Part shown: positions 47,006-60,070 of the stretch, one piece after another | Layout of the letters: every line of letters begins with the position of its first letter | How positions within the stretch are numbered: position 1 is the first letter of the stretch | Assembly: GCF_021018805.1 (NCBI RefSeq) | Contig: NC_086247.1 | Coordinates: forward strand, 88,644,140-88,708,139 | From: Prinia subflava | Lineage: Eukaryota; Chordata; Aves; Passeriformes; Cisticolidae | Reading direction: 5' to 3' | DNA length: 64,000 nucleotides | Translations under genes and position numbers: made by a program | The notes under the pieces: model-generated | Seen by the model: the letters and a program-made list of their open reading frames with translations, nothing else | Told to the model about the DNA's origin: nothing | Database searches by the model: none

Positions 47006-47040
47006 CGTGTGTGTGTATGTATATGTGTATGTGCATGTAC
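47006..47040. repeat. TG-rich microsatellite-like run
   Basis: GTGTGTGTGTATGTATATGT, then GTATGTGCATG, just right of the CpG-island-like segment. Confidence 0.8.
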
Positions 47041-49177
47041 AGAAAGATATTATTTAGTGGCATAAGCCCTCATTAATGGCAATGGCATTTGTGCGGTTTA
47101 CAGCCCCTAGGAAGCTATTTGATAGCTTACTCCTAATTTGCCAATCTTTGAGGCCAATGGCCGTACCTGGTGATTAAGGGGTTTTTTGCAATAATCCGGT
47201 GCAGAGAAAAACAGAGGCCTCTCAGTGGTTTGCATGAAAAGGCTGCTGAGCGGATCCTGTGATTCAGGGGCCAAAAATAATGTGTTCTGTTTAAACAAGG
47301 TTTGCTCTGTGATACAAACTGACAAAAGCCAGCGAAATTTAAAGGGACCCTGTCAAATCGGGTCTAAAAATAACCCCAGCCAGCTGTGTTTTGGTGAGTG
47401 GGTGCGTGTGCTCATGTGCTGTGCTCCCTCTGCTCTGCCAGCCTTGTCCTGGGCTGTGAGTTTTTTTCAGAAACAGGCTAATATGACATTTGAGCTTTGC
47501 CATCTGGTCGCTCTGTGTATGAAATTACTCTGTTCTGGGAGCAAAGGTCTGGCTTTGGCGTGGGAAAGAGCACCCTCATCCTTGGCCACAGCATAGCCCC
47601 ATCTCCCTGAAGGAGGTGAAAAGTTGCTGGTGTGGGATTTAGCATCCCAAAAGGATGTTGCAGCAACACTGCTGGGTATCATCCTTTAATTCAGCAGGAA
47701 TGGTGGCAGCACAGGGTCTCATCCACACCGTGTTTATTAGGAACCCTCAAAATGAAGCAGGACTTCTCCTTACACCTCTCTGGGCTTTGGAGGCATCTCT
47801 TGGGGAGTGCTGTGACTCTCACTTCCCTACAAGCACCTGTGAGATGGGCTCCTCGCCATGAGATAGCTCCTATTTGTAGGGTAAGGCTCAGTCTGAAACT
47901 GGGATTCCCCTTCTGCCAAAAATACCCTGCAGCATTAACAGGCACTGCTAATTTTCTCCTTGTCTGACGTCACCTTGCTCTTCCCAGGAAGCAAATCTAG
48001 GCTTTCTACCTCTGTAAATATAATCATTCCCTGTGCCCCGTCCTCCCCCTGGGCGTGTGAAAAGATGCATTAAAAAAAAATGAACACAAAGTCTATGCAC
48101 GTGTGTGATGCAGCTGCATGGAGGAGCAGAAGCAGGCTTCAGTTGGTTTCCTCATCTAAAGAAGAAATGGGAAATGGAGAGATGGGTGTTTCTCAGAACC
48201 GTCTACCCCTGTGCTGTATTTCTGCAAGTCCTGTCTTTTTAAGTCAGAAATGGCAATAAATAGCTGCAGGGGAATTCCTTCCTGCAGAAACCTCAGGAAA
48301 ACATCTTTGCCCCATACGCAGGAGCAGCTTCTCTCTTTACTCTTCCCTTTCCCATGCACCCACCAAATATCTTGCTACCCTTTCTGCCCTCTTGAGGTTT
48401 CTATTGCAGAAGTCTCTACCCTGTGGTTGCTCTGTCACTGGCAGTAGGATGTTGAGCATCCCCTTCCCTCTTGAATAGACTGCAAACCCCCAAAGATCCT
48501 TAGATCTTCCCTACCAGGCAAAGGAAAGAGGTTAAACATGTGCAGCATCTGGACAACTTTCCCTTTGCTGCCACACCAGGAGCTGGGTGCAGGATTGAGG
48601 TTCTCTTTAACTATCCCTTCTGATTTTTTCTTTTCCAGGGGTGATTTTATGTTAATTCAGACTAACATTCCCAAATTGCACTGTTCTTGCCCAAAGTATT
48701 TACAACTCAAATCTTCCTCTCAGCATACTTCAGTGTAACTGGAGCATTTCCCTCCTATTCTTTTTCTTGAGGGTTTAGATTTTAAGTCAGGTACCATGAC
48801 TGACTGAAATCTGAAGCAAAGTGGCTTTGGAATTCAGTTAAACAACTTTATTTTAGCACACTGAAACTGTAAATACTGCTATCAGACTCCTTTTTGGTAT
48901 TGACAACATTTACTTTTTGATGTTATTTCCAAAACAAGATGTCAGCAAAACTTGACGTCTTGGCAGGATTTTGTGCTTCTCTGATTTTGCTCCAAGGCTG
49001 TTTTCCAAGGGAAGTTGTGCTCTTCCAATGGTGGTTTTGCTTTGCTGTATACTTATTGCTTCAGTCATCTCTCACGTGGGGGTAAAATGTGCATTTTGCT
49101 GCAGCAATATAATAAAACTGATTACAAATGAGGCTGATAATAGGGTATTTATAGTGATGTTTACATTCTAGTAATTG

Positions 49178-49200
49178 TTTTTTTTTTTTTTTTTTTTTTT
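49178..49200. repeat. T homopolymer (23 bases) flanked by ATTCTAG
   Basis: The 7-base word ATTCTAG occurs just before (49165-49171) and just after (49201-49207) the T-run, separated on the left by TAATTG. Confidence 0.85.
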
Positions 49201-50660
49201 ATTCTAGAGCATTCTTTCTTGACCCTGGGCTTCTAAGTGTAGTACAGGACAGCAGTGTCCAAGGATGAAGAGAACATCTGCTATCAGGAGAAAAGTAGCA
49301 GATATTCAGAGTATCAGATAGCCTCTGGTGTTCTTCCAGGTGTTCATTGAGGGGGAGAAATAAGAAACCTTTCATTTTGATCTCATTGCTGGCACTGAAG
49401 TGCCAGTGGAGTTCAAAAGAACTTTTCATCTTAAGAAGGAGAAACAAAACTTTCAAGATGTTCCTCTGAAAATAGTTAAGTGGATGACATCCAGATTATG
49501 CTCTTTCACATCCACTGATCTGATCCTAGGAAAAAAAGATGGACCAGGGAGAAGAAAAATAATTCTAAAGCTCTTTTGACTTGGTATTGTCAAATTGCAC
49601 TCTGTTCATCAGCATGAATTCATTATTTGCCTGAAAAAGCAGAGGTCAGAGCAAGTGTTGCAGAAAGCTTTTACAAAAAGTCAATTCCAAATTTCTACCA
49701 GAATGCATCCAGGAATACATGTCTGGAATACATCCTCCTTTTCTGTTTACTGTCTGCAAATGGATTGAATGGTGAGAGAGTTACAGAATTAAAACCCAAA
49801 AAATGGAGGGGTGGCAAAATCACAAGCAAATATCAGAGTAGTCCCAAAAAAGCTGATTCTGAATTCATCATAATCACAAATGTGGAGTTTTTTTCCAAAA
49901 ACTATGGAGTTAATCATTCAAATACAGTAAGACACTGCTGATTTGTGTGTTCAATCAAGACTAATCACCACAGCTTGAATTTTGAATATTAAATGTTTGT
50001 GGAGTCTGCTCACAAATTATGTGCATAATTTTTATCATGTAGATTAAGTTATTTGATGAATTATGTCAGATGACACATGTCTAAAAGTTACGAAATGCTG
50101 GTGAACAAAATGCACACAGAGGAAGAGAGAGGTAATTTCCTATGAATAGTTTATTAATTTCTGAGTCTGATTCCAACATCTTCAGGTCTTAATTTTTTAT
50201 CAATAGCAATTGATGAGTGCGACTGAATTTTTACTGGGTAACATTTTATGGGGAAGTTGTCTCCCTTCAAAGTGAAGGTATTGGGAGGTGCTGTCTGTTC
50301 CTACACTGCAGAGCTGCTTCCCTGGAACTGTGCAGCCACAGACTGTTTGGTCTGCTTGTGTCCTGCATCTCCTCCTCCTGTTGCTGCCAGCTGCAGCCCG
50401 GGGAGGTAGGCAGAGCCAGTGAAAATTGAAATTGCAGGAATAAAACAAACAGCCTTTGGTATATGAAGCTGATGGTTAGTCAAGTGGAACTAGGAATTAG
50501 TAACTGGCTTGCTGAATCAGAGAAGCAATGAGCTGATTAAAGAAACTAAAGTGAGTTGGTAGGTGAGACAGTAAAATGAAGGAGTTCATCAGCCTGTGAA
50601 ACCAAATCAAGCAGTGAATGAAGGAGCAAGAAGGAATACAAAAACACTGTGTAAGACACA

Positions 50661-50845
50661 CAATCACAGAATAGTTTATGTTGGACAGGGACCTTGAAGA
50701 TAACCTAGTTTCACTCCCCTGTGACAGTCAGGGACACCTTCCACAAGACACATTGCTCCAAACCCTATACAACCTAGACCTGAATACTTGGGGGTAAGTG
50801 ATGGATGCAGCTGTGGATGGGGTATCCACAGCTTCTTTGTTGACT
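50661..50845 (-). mobile_element. CR1 3' end fragment
   Basis: CAATCACAGAATAGTTTATG, then a GGGACCTTGAAGATAACCTA-type segment and GACACCTTCCACAAGACAC, follow the CR1 3' region read in reverse complement, as in the larger copy at 33.4 kb. The match decays after about 180 bases. It is an older and more divergent copy than the one at 33371. Confidence 0.85.
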
Positions 50846-52456
50846 TCAGGAAAAAGATGCAAGCAGTACAGAGCTGCCCCAGGGCTGTGTGAGCTGGGTT
50901 AAAAGGCATGTTCTTTAAAGTATGGCTGAGGTGCTCTCACTGCCTTGTGTAAATGGGATGATTTAACAGTGTCTGGCTGACTGATTCCCTGGATGTCCGG
51001 GCCTTTCCTTGGAGTGAAGCATTTTAGCAGCCCTGAGGTTTGTGTGTAGATAGTATTTGTTGCCAGTAGAGGCAGGCAAATTCTTTGCCTGTGCCTTACT
51101 GTGATTTCCTCCTGGCTTTACTGGGCATCTGAATGTGGCCATTGTCTCATACCCCCTCAGCTGGGTAGCATCATGCAGGAAGGATATTTATTATGTGATA
51201 TCAATGTGTCACAGCTGAAGCCCATCTCTAGAGTATGAGCTTTTTGAAACAGCATGATTCAGATTCTCTAATGCATTCTATAGGGTTAAGGACAAGAGTA
51301 CTGCTGTGATTTGGACTCTGCTTACAGGATAGGCTGCACAGTCAATTGAGAATTTCATGTTTTGGCACATTTTGTGTTTGTGGGAAAAGTCTGAAAAAAA
51401 TCCTGACAAAACAGTCAAATATATATGGTAGAAATGAAAACATATGCAGTATCTTTTCCAAAGCATTGATTCTGAAGTGGTTTTGTCAACTTTAATTTCA
51501 CCTTGTGGACAAATACAAAAAACCTTAGAAGTATCTCTGTAGGGTAACCCTGGGTCCTCCGATTGCCACTGACTTCCTGTGACCTCCAGAGCAATGATAG
51601 CTGTCATCATCTGCATCCTTAGGAATGTGTCTGTGATTTGCCACAAATTAGGCAATGATAGGCAAAGCAATGCAGATGTTTCTCTCTCTCTCTCCCTTTT
51701 CTTTTTCCTAAATTCCAATGTAAACAGCTGGTTTTCATACAGGATTCTGTACCCTCCCTATTTCAGCCTTTGTAGTTGAATCAGCCAGTGATACTTAAGT
51801 GTAAATAAAAATGAAATCAACTTGATTACCAAAGCTGAGATACAAGGCAAATGAAAAATATAAGCTGACACCAGCCAAATGGATCATGCTGATTTTTTTT
51901 AAATTAATAGGGTATTTTCAATGCTCAGTCTAGGCAAGAACATTAATTATTAGCCCATTTATTTGGGCTCGTAAAGTCACACCATCCTTCTAATGAAGAA
52001 TTAAGTAGGATAGCAATCAGGATAAGCAAACTGGTAATATAAGACAAGATTGTTTTAAAAGTGCAGTGACTACAGTGAAAGAGTACTATAGACCTCCCTG
52101 CTAGTGATAAGGGAAGGAGGCCTCAGTCTTTCAAGGAAAGCTCATCATTTCAGGCCCCAGCTGACCCAGACACCTTCTTGAGTAAGACTCACACCTCAGG
52201 GCAAATCATTGTGGTAAGCTTTTACAAAAAATTTGTCTCAGAGAGCAAATTGGAGGCTTTGTTCTCAGGCTGCTGAAGCCCAGAGAGATGGCTCCTAATT
52301 ATTTCCACTCACGCTGGAGCAGGGATATTATTACACCTAGCAGGAAAACTGGAAAGTTCTGGGGAATCTGTGCCAGCTTCCAAAGAGTAATTTGTTGAAC
52401 ATACGGTGAAAAAAGTTTCCTAAATAAGGGACAATTGTTTGAAAGGCTTGTTACCA

Positions 52457-52505
52457 CCACAAGTCAGTAAAGTCCACAAGTCAGTAAAGTCCACAAGTCA
52501 GCAAG
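52457..52505 (+). repeat. 17-bp tandem repeat, about 2.9 copies
   Basis: The unit CCACAAGTCAGTAAAGT occurs at 52457 and 52474 and again, changed near its end, at 52491. It passes into an A/C-rich low-complexity stretch (about 52506-52640). Confidence 0.9.
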
Positions 52506-52640
52506 CTGCAATTAAAAACAGAAAACAAAACCAAAAATCAGACAAAGAAAAACACCAAGAACCGCCCCTGCCCCCTCCCCCCCCAGAACAACACAACCCA
52601 ACCAAACCTCCACCACCACTCCCAAACAAACAGTCCCAAG
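52506..52640. repeat. A/C-rich low-complexity stretch
   Basis: Almost only A and C on the plus strand, with C-runs around 52565-52585 and AAACAAAC-type repeats. The predicted Pro/Lys/Gln-rich open frame across it is a product of this composition. Confidence 0.8.
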
Positions 52641-53304
52641 GATAATAAGAATATGCAGAACTGCATATTTATCAAAATTCATGTGATCAAAATTCAGAAA
52701 TGTAAGTTCTGGTGGCTGAAGGAATCCCCAAGTGTGGAAGATTGGTGAGAGATCTGGTCACATAACTCCATATTTAACCACTTCTTCATTCTTACATGGG
52801 TTTGTATTTCCCCAGGAGAAGAGCAGAAAGGTGGTTGAACTGAAACTTGCTTAGTCACTCCTTTGTCCACAAAACCACCCAGCTGACCCACTTAAAATTT
52901 CCAGGCCTGTCACCCCTACTGCCCCTCGTGATGGGACAGGATGATTGGAAAGTTATTTGTGTGGTTATTGGACATCTTGATAAAGGGTTCCCTCCATCTC
53001 AGTAATTCCCTTCAATGGCCCAGTGCCACAGGCAAAGCGTGGGTGTTTGGAGAGGCACAAAAGGTAAAATGCAGAGAAAAGAGAAAGTGGGCTTGTTTCT
53101 CTCATAAGAAGTGCAAGGATTGATTGGTGTCATGGGAGAAATTAATGCCCACCCTGACCATGCAGTATCTTCAGGCTTGCTTTATTTTCTCTTACGTGGG
53201 GACTTATCCATGACCTGTGGGGTTTACTTCTGGTGGAAGGACAGTTTGGGTAAGATAAGGTACTTTTGTGCATTTACATGAGGTGAACAAATGCTTCTAA
53301 ATGC

Positions 53305-53450
53305 ACAGATCATCTTCAGAGATGCTCAGAAGTCTTCTGGACATGGTTCTGAGCAGCCACCTCTGGGTGACCTCACTTGAGCAGGGGAGTTTGACCAGAT
53401 GATCCCCACAGGTCTCTTCTCACCCCAACACGGCTGATGTGATCCACCTC
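53305..53450 (+). mobile_element. CR1 3' end fragment, plus strand
   Basis: The string CTTCTGGACATGGTTCTGAG, then GGGTGACCTCACTTGAGCAG and a GACCAGATGATCCCCACAGG segment, matches the CR1 3' end pattern (GACACGGTTCTG...GACCCTGCTTGAGCAGGGG...GACTAGATGATCTCCAGAGG). The terminal ATTCTATG-type tail is lost or degenerate. Confidence 0.85.
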
Positions 53451-54342
53451 TGGAGCTTTCACTCAAACCTTGCAAACTTCCCATGTCTTCATGGGGAAAG
53501 GATGTGTGCCAGTTCCTAATAACTTAATATTGGAACGAGACAGGGAATACTAAGAGTGGCAGAGCCTTTTCTATGCCTCAGGATAATGAAAAGTGAACTC
53601 CCTTTACTTTAGACTGTGCTGTAGTAATTGTGTGTATGCTTTCTCTACTGATAAATGTCTCCCTAACTCTGGCTGTGACTTCTCTTAACAGAAATATCAG
53701 GGAAAAAGATTAAATATATGTCTAGCAGCACGACTAAACTAACAAAAAACCCCACCCTCAATGCAGCCTCTTCCAGCCCGAAGCTTGGAATACAAAAGGG
53801 GAAACATGCCAGAATCCGCTTTGTGCCTTTAAAAGCTGTTCTTTCTCTACAACCCCACCCTCTCTGGAGCAAACACAGGAAGAACAGGATTCTGACTTTT
53901 TTTGTTGTTGTTTTAAAAATCTCTTTTTCAACACCAGGTGATGTTTGTCTAGGGTTTCTCTGACCCTTGCAGTGCAGACAGTGTTCATTAAGTTACAGAA
54001 ACCTGTGATGTCACCCCACCTAGGTCTGACAATAGCAATGGCTGAGGTGGGCAAGTAATGAGTACCTGGTGCTGCTTCTGTGCTTGCTGAAGGCCCAGGG
54101 GACATGAGAGTATAGGCTATGCCAGAGACAGTGCAGGACAGGCACTTTATTTTGGAGAGAAGCGACATGATAAGCTGATAACTAGTTGGAGGAAATATAT
54201 GAAGCATGGGGTGTTGAAACCCCACTAAGCAGAGCCTTCTTGGTTCTCACAGTTCTGTCAAAGAGTATTTTTTGTGGAAATTTAGAGCTGCAAGGTGTCA
54301 AACTCTTCTCTAAATGCATGGTCCATTTCTTCTCTTCCTGAA

Positions 54343-54449
54343 AAACAAACAAACAAACCAAAACAAACCAAAACAAAAACACACACACACACACAAAACC
54401 ACAAAAAAACCAAAAAACAAACAAACAACAACAACAAAAAACACACAAG
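54343..54449. repeat. A/C-rich tract with (CA)n
   Basis: AAACAAAC repeats, then CCAAAACAAA, a short (AC)9-like run, and CAACAACAACAAAAA. This is the mirror of the T/G-rich tracts elsewhere in the window, in the opposite orientation. Confidence 0.9.
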
Positions 54450-56916
54450 GAAATGTTTTCAATCTACCACTTAAGGATAGCAGGGAGTCTGGTGGCCCTC
54501 TTTGCTTTCTTGCTGAGGAAGTGGGAGATGTGGCAACTGGGAACAATGTTGTGGAATGACTAATGGAAAGGGAGGTACTGAAATTTGGCATCTTCCATGG
54601 CACATGAGCAGTCACTTTGGAGAAGCTTTTTCCGTACGCACAAATGTCAGCATTGCTAGCAGTTTTTACTTTTCTAGTTGTAATCAGCTTTGTGAACAAG
54701 ACCCAAAACTGTATTTACAACTGACTTATACATATAAGCATGGCATACAATAGATGTGCAGGCTTCAAAATAAATTCAAAGAACAAATTGCCTTTGTGAT
54801 TGTTCTTGTTACAAAACAATTTTATGATTCCAGAATTTTACTGAACGGATAATGTGTTGTTTCTCAAGCTAAAAAAAATCCCAAACCCTGGAAATGAAAA
54901 CAAAATGTAGAGTTTTCCACCTGGCAGATCAATAGCTTTTCAACATTTTCCTTTTCTTGTGTTTCCCAAGTGAATGCGTGTTATTTGGAAGCATAACAAA
55001 AATAAGACAGAAAATGACCGTAGGAAAATTCAAAGCAAAATCTTTAATTTAAACAACTGTAACACACAAAGAAGCAATGAAATCTGGTTTCTTTTTTTTT
55101 TCTTTGAGGAAAGAAAGTGAACAATGCTGTATTACTGCATGACATTCTTGATTTGTGGGTGTTGGACTTAGTGGGCTCTTTTCTAATGGCAAGCAAATAG
55201 CTGGAGTCAGTATCTGGAAGAGCATGCTCCATGGTGGCATTTCCAAAGCATCTAACATAGATTTCCACAGCTTTGCTACGTACTTGGCACTGGAGACTTT
55301 GATGGTGTTTTTACATGGATAGCTGAGTGCATGAAAAGAGATCCCCAGTAATGCCTAAGTACTGCCAAAAAAATAGGATTTACCCATAGCTGCAGAGATG
55401 TCTCCAGGAAAATCTGAGTTCTGCTGAGAGGAAGGAATATCTGGCCAAGATGTTCAAGCAACAATGCAAGACCATTGTTAGTTTTCAAATTTCTAACTCT
55501 TCCAGTGAATTTGATCCTTTTGAGGGAGCAGAGTTACCTATGTGGTGGTTTGGGGTGGTTTTTTTTCCTTCTTTCTAGTAGTCTATGACATTGCAATTTT
55601 AACTGGAAGCATTCATTTGCCTTCTGCACCTCCTGGCTTGTGTGTAGCTGTGCTTTGAAGGTGATGCTCAGGAAAGCACCAAAGTCAGCAGAACAGTCTT
55701 GCACACAAGTGCATCTGTGGGGGGCACCGAGTAGGGGCATTGGAGTGACTCGGTGTTTCCAGTGAGTTACCAAAACAATGCTCAAAACAGCGGCTGTCGG
55801 GGGGCTGACACAGGGTGGAAACAAAAGTGTGGCCAAGCCCAGAATTCCTGCCCTACCAGATCTCAGAGTGGCCAGAGCAGGGTGGTTGCTTTGCTGAGCT
55901 GATGAGTGCTGGGGAGGGAGGTTGCTGAATTCCCAGAGAGGAGATCTTGGAGCAGGGGTGTGACTGCCCGGTGTCACCTCAGCCACCAGGTGAGTCCCAG
56001 TGGCCTCGTGCACAACGGGTCACCCTGCCCCACCAGCCTTCAAGAGAGGAGCCTTGGACAGGAGCAGGGGCAACACCTCAGCACCACTTGCTTCCTAGGA
56101 AATGAGGTTCATTTCCATGTGCAAGCAGGGAACAGTGTCTAAGACAAGGATGCAAACAAGCTGCCAGCTGCCTGGAGATCCCTGGGATCATCAAGAAGGC
56201 TGGATCTGTCCTGGCACCACAAGATAGGGTGTGGCCATTACACTGTTTGCTCTCAGCCTTTCTCTTTGGGAGAAGGGAGTTTCTACCTCATAGTGCCACG
56301 GGCTGCCTTAATGCTCATGGCATGAGCACTGAGATAGAACCTGAAGAGATGACCTGAACAGGTGAACAAGCACCAATAGCAGGCAACTGCAGCTCTTCCT
56401 GTCCAAATCCAGCAAAGCCACTACAGAAACCTGCTGGATCTGGAGAGCATCCTTGGTCCAGGAGCAAAAGGAGCATGGCTTCTGGGACACAGTTTGTTTA
56501 TGGAAGCGTGTGCTGCCTGGGAATGCCAGGGGCGTGTTCACATCACCTTTCCCCAGCACCTTCTCTGTGTTCACCCAGAGAGGGAAGGAGAGCACAAGAG
56601 CCAAGAACTAGGTGCAGAATGCATGACAAAGGTATGAAAATCTGGGAGAATGGGGAGAAATTTGGGTGATAATTGTGGAACATCCATGGCCTGTGGCAGC
56701 ATCCTCTTCTGCATGAAGACTTCTCACAGGCAGGGCTGCTTTGTGCAGACCCTGCTCACCCTTCAGGCTGCTTCTGTAAGCTCTTCCCCTTAACTGTCCC
56801 TGAAGGTACTGTGGTATCTTCTCAACCCTGCAGAAGAGAGCTCAGACTGTCCATCAGTGTGCCTGTACTCAGCTTATGGCCACAGTCAGCAATTGTATTT
56901 GGTATTGCACACCCCT

Positions 56917-56945
56917 TTGATTTGATTTGATTTAATTTTATTTTA
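56917..56945. repeat. (TTTGA)n short tandem repeat
   Basis: Three units of TTTGA-type repeat degrading into TTTAATTTTATTTTA. Confidence 0.75.
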
Positions 56946-59900
56946 AAACCTCTGAGGAGCAACAAATTTTGCCTGATAGGTGCACTCCCAAAGCCACAAG
57001 AATGGGTACAGAGAGTGCCATGGTTGAAAGCAATGGATCTGGATTTCTCAAGCATCTGGTGGGCGATTTTGAGGACTCAAAAGGAAGCTGATTTAAGGAG
57101 AGATGATTTTCAGCAGGCTGTAAGCCACTTTGGCTATATAAGGGTCATTAGGCAGGACTTGATGCATTCCAACTCACTAAAGCTTGTATTTCCAGTCTTG
57201 GCTATGTTTTATCCTAACCATCACCCTGAATGCTACCTATTATTCAGGACAAGTTGTCTTTTCAGCAGTGTTTAAATGCATTCTTAATATGAATTATCAT
57301 GTTTTATAGTGGAGCATCTGAAAAAGAAAGAGGCTTAAAGAAAGCTTTTTGCTGGCAATAAATTAGATCCAAGTTTCTGTGATAAGCTGTAATAGCTCTT
57401 CAGAGCAGATGTATTTTATCAATTTAAGAGCACAGACTGAGAAAACATGTACTGCTTTCAGACTTTTAAAAAAGTATTTTCATGTTAGTGTGTTCACAGT
57501 CAACAATAAATCCAGAGAAGCTATGATTGTCTTCCAGTTAGACAAGATGCAGCTTGTACTGTGTCTGTTATTTATATATAGGATGACAGAGGCACTTTTC
57601 AAGCCACAAGTTGCTCCTTAACACAAAGCTGGGTACTGTTGGAAATGATGGGCTGCCGGCCCAGGTTTGGTCAAGGGCCAAGGCATGCCCTCAGGCAGAT
57701 CATTCACCCACGTGCAGGTTCATGGACCCACAGGACACAAGAGAAACCTCTCTGTTATCTGCTATCCAGTTTCTTGGCTCAGGAGCCTTCTTAGCTGCAG
57801 TTGCTGCTGCACATGTGAGGTTTGTCACTGACACCAACTTCATCCTCCTCTTCTTCCTCCTCCTCCCAAATGTGTATGTTCCCGGCCCCCAGGGAGAGAG
57901 GGTGGCAATATCTGCCAGCTTGAAGCCATGTCCTTCATGCCAGCAGCACGTGTGCATCTCACCTGACTCACAGGGGTGACCCTGAGGGTGATAAGGCTAC
58001 AGGAGGTGTGGGGAATCCCAGCCAGCCTGTCCAAGCCTGGAGTGCTGATCCACTGAGAAATCAAGGCAGTCCCACTCTCCCAAGTGTTTCTGTGGCATTT
58101 GTCTGAGCTTCATCAGAGGAAGCAGGTCCACCTGCCCTGGATTTTATACAGTGGGTGTGGAACATGGTCCTTTCCCTTGCCTTGTCATCTTCCTCTTTTT
58201 TACAGTGCCAGTCTGTAAGTGAGGTGGTTTTGCTCACCCCTCAGCTATACAGGTTGATGAACACTGCCAATCACCATTTTTCTTGATTTTAATTTTTTTT
58301 GCTTGAGAAGAGAGCATTTTGAAGAGAAGTCTTCTCAGTTTTGCACAGATTTGTATCTGTTTTTCAACTGAGTCAACAGAATTTTCATTACTTATTCTCA
58401 TCAAAAGACACTGGCAAATAAGGGAATATTTTGCTAAACACAAGCACAGGTTTGTTTTGCACACCTCTGTAGTGGATTGGGCACCCACAAATTTAGGCAA
58501 ATCCCAACGACCTTACAGATACAGACTGTGTGACTTCTGTGAATGGAAAATTTTCCAGTCCTACTGGCAGACTAGTTTGTTAGAATTAGAGAATTAAGAG
58601 AAGAGAAAAGCAGCTACTTTGAATTGCATTGTTTTCTAGCATGGCTTTTCCAAGGAAGCAAGTCTTCTGCCATCAAGTTTGCTGCCTGGTTTGAACCTCT
58701 CAATGTTTGAATCCATTGGTCATTTTTAGGCACATTTTTCAAAGTGGGAGATGTCTGAGATGTCATTAAATTCCATCAGTCGTGTGAAAATTAGAGTCTC
58801 CATAAAATGAGTAAAAGGAAAAGGCAAAATGTGTGCTCCAGCACAGGCAATGTCTGCAACATGATTGCAGATGGTGTTAACTGCTGGAACACCCACATGA
58901 GAGAGAGAACTTTATGAATGTCCCAACCACAGGAAAATCTTCCCTGGGAATTTGAAATCAACCACAAGACACAGATCTTCAAGAAGCCAGATTATGTTAA
59001 ACTGGGGTGTGTGAGGGAGTAGCTCTCAGACCTCTAGATTTTCCCCTTTCCAAGGCCATCCCTATATCGTTTAATTTGCTCTGCATCCCTGAGAAATTTG
59101 CTCAGATCTCAAACATCTAGGAGAGTTTTCCCTGAGCAAGGTAATGGATGCCAACAGATGTACATGTCCAGAGCACGCAAGGAATTTTTCAGAAACCCTG
59201 CTGAGCTGAGGTCAAGCAGAGTAAAGAGATATTTTCTGTCTTCACTGCCTCATTCACCTTCTCCCACCCAGAGGCAGGTAGACCTGGGAGAGGAGGTTTC
59301 CAGAGGAGCAGTACTGGTGTGACACTCTGCTGGTCACATTGCTTCCTCCTTTATTTGTTTGTTTCTCTTTCACTCTGCGGTTTGATCAACAGGGGTTGTC
59401 CAGGGTTTGCACTTTCCACTTCAGTTCCTTTTTTCTGTGTGGAGGAAATTTGCAACTTCCCCTCGAGACGTGATGTAGATCATGACTGTCTTTATGAAAA
59501 CCCTTCTCTAGTCCTATTGCCCTTTAAGCTCAACAAGGGTGACCGAACCAGATTTGTTCAGACTTAATTATTTGGCACACAGTGGAGCAGCTCCAACAGG
59601 AAATGCTGAATCTTTAAGCAGAGTAGCCAGCAGCTCTGTGGTTCAGAAATCACTGGGGAAGGCCCATGTTAAAACCCCCAGTCTGCCTGATTTGGAGAGG
59701 GAAGTTGAAGCAAGACTGTCTGCTGGAGTGCTCCTTTCTGCCAGGGTAAGAGCTGCTGTCCTTTGTGTTGAGGATGATAAACTTTAAACCAGGTCTAGAT
59801 TAGAAAATCACATAAACGCCCACATAATGTGTAGGAGAAGAGGCCTGCTAAAGAAAACCAGAGAAAACAGAGCTTCACTTTACCTTGCCCCTACCCTGTC

Positions 59901-59977
59901 CACCTCAGTGCTCTTTGCAGATGGTCACAATTAGATTCAGCATAAAATGTAAAAAGCACACAAGGATCATTGGAATG

Positions 59978-60070
59978 GGAGATGGTTTAGCAATGGGCTT
60001 TGTCAGTGTTAGGCTTATGGTTGGACTCTATGATCTTAAAGGTGTTTGTGAAACTAAATGATTCTATGAT
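59978..60070 (+). mobile_element. CR1 3' end fragment with ATTCTATG tail
   Basis: GAGATGGTTTAGCAATGGGC, then TGGTTGGACTCTATGATCTT and AAATGATTCTATGATTG, is the standard CR1 3' terminus in sense orientation, including its short octamer tail. Only about 90 bases remain, a typical severe 5' truncation. Confidence 0.9.

Noticed and set aside
49165..49207. ATTCTAG direct repeats around a T-run, as if a target-site duplication
   Set aside because: The words are short and AT-rich, the left one is separated from the run by TAATTG, and no insert body is present.
54182..54699. Phe/Val/Cys-rich open frames on the minus strand
   Set aside because: They are translations of the A/C-rich tract at 54343-54449.
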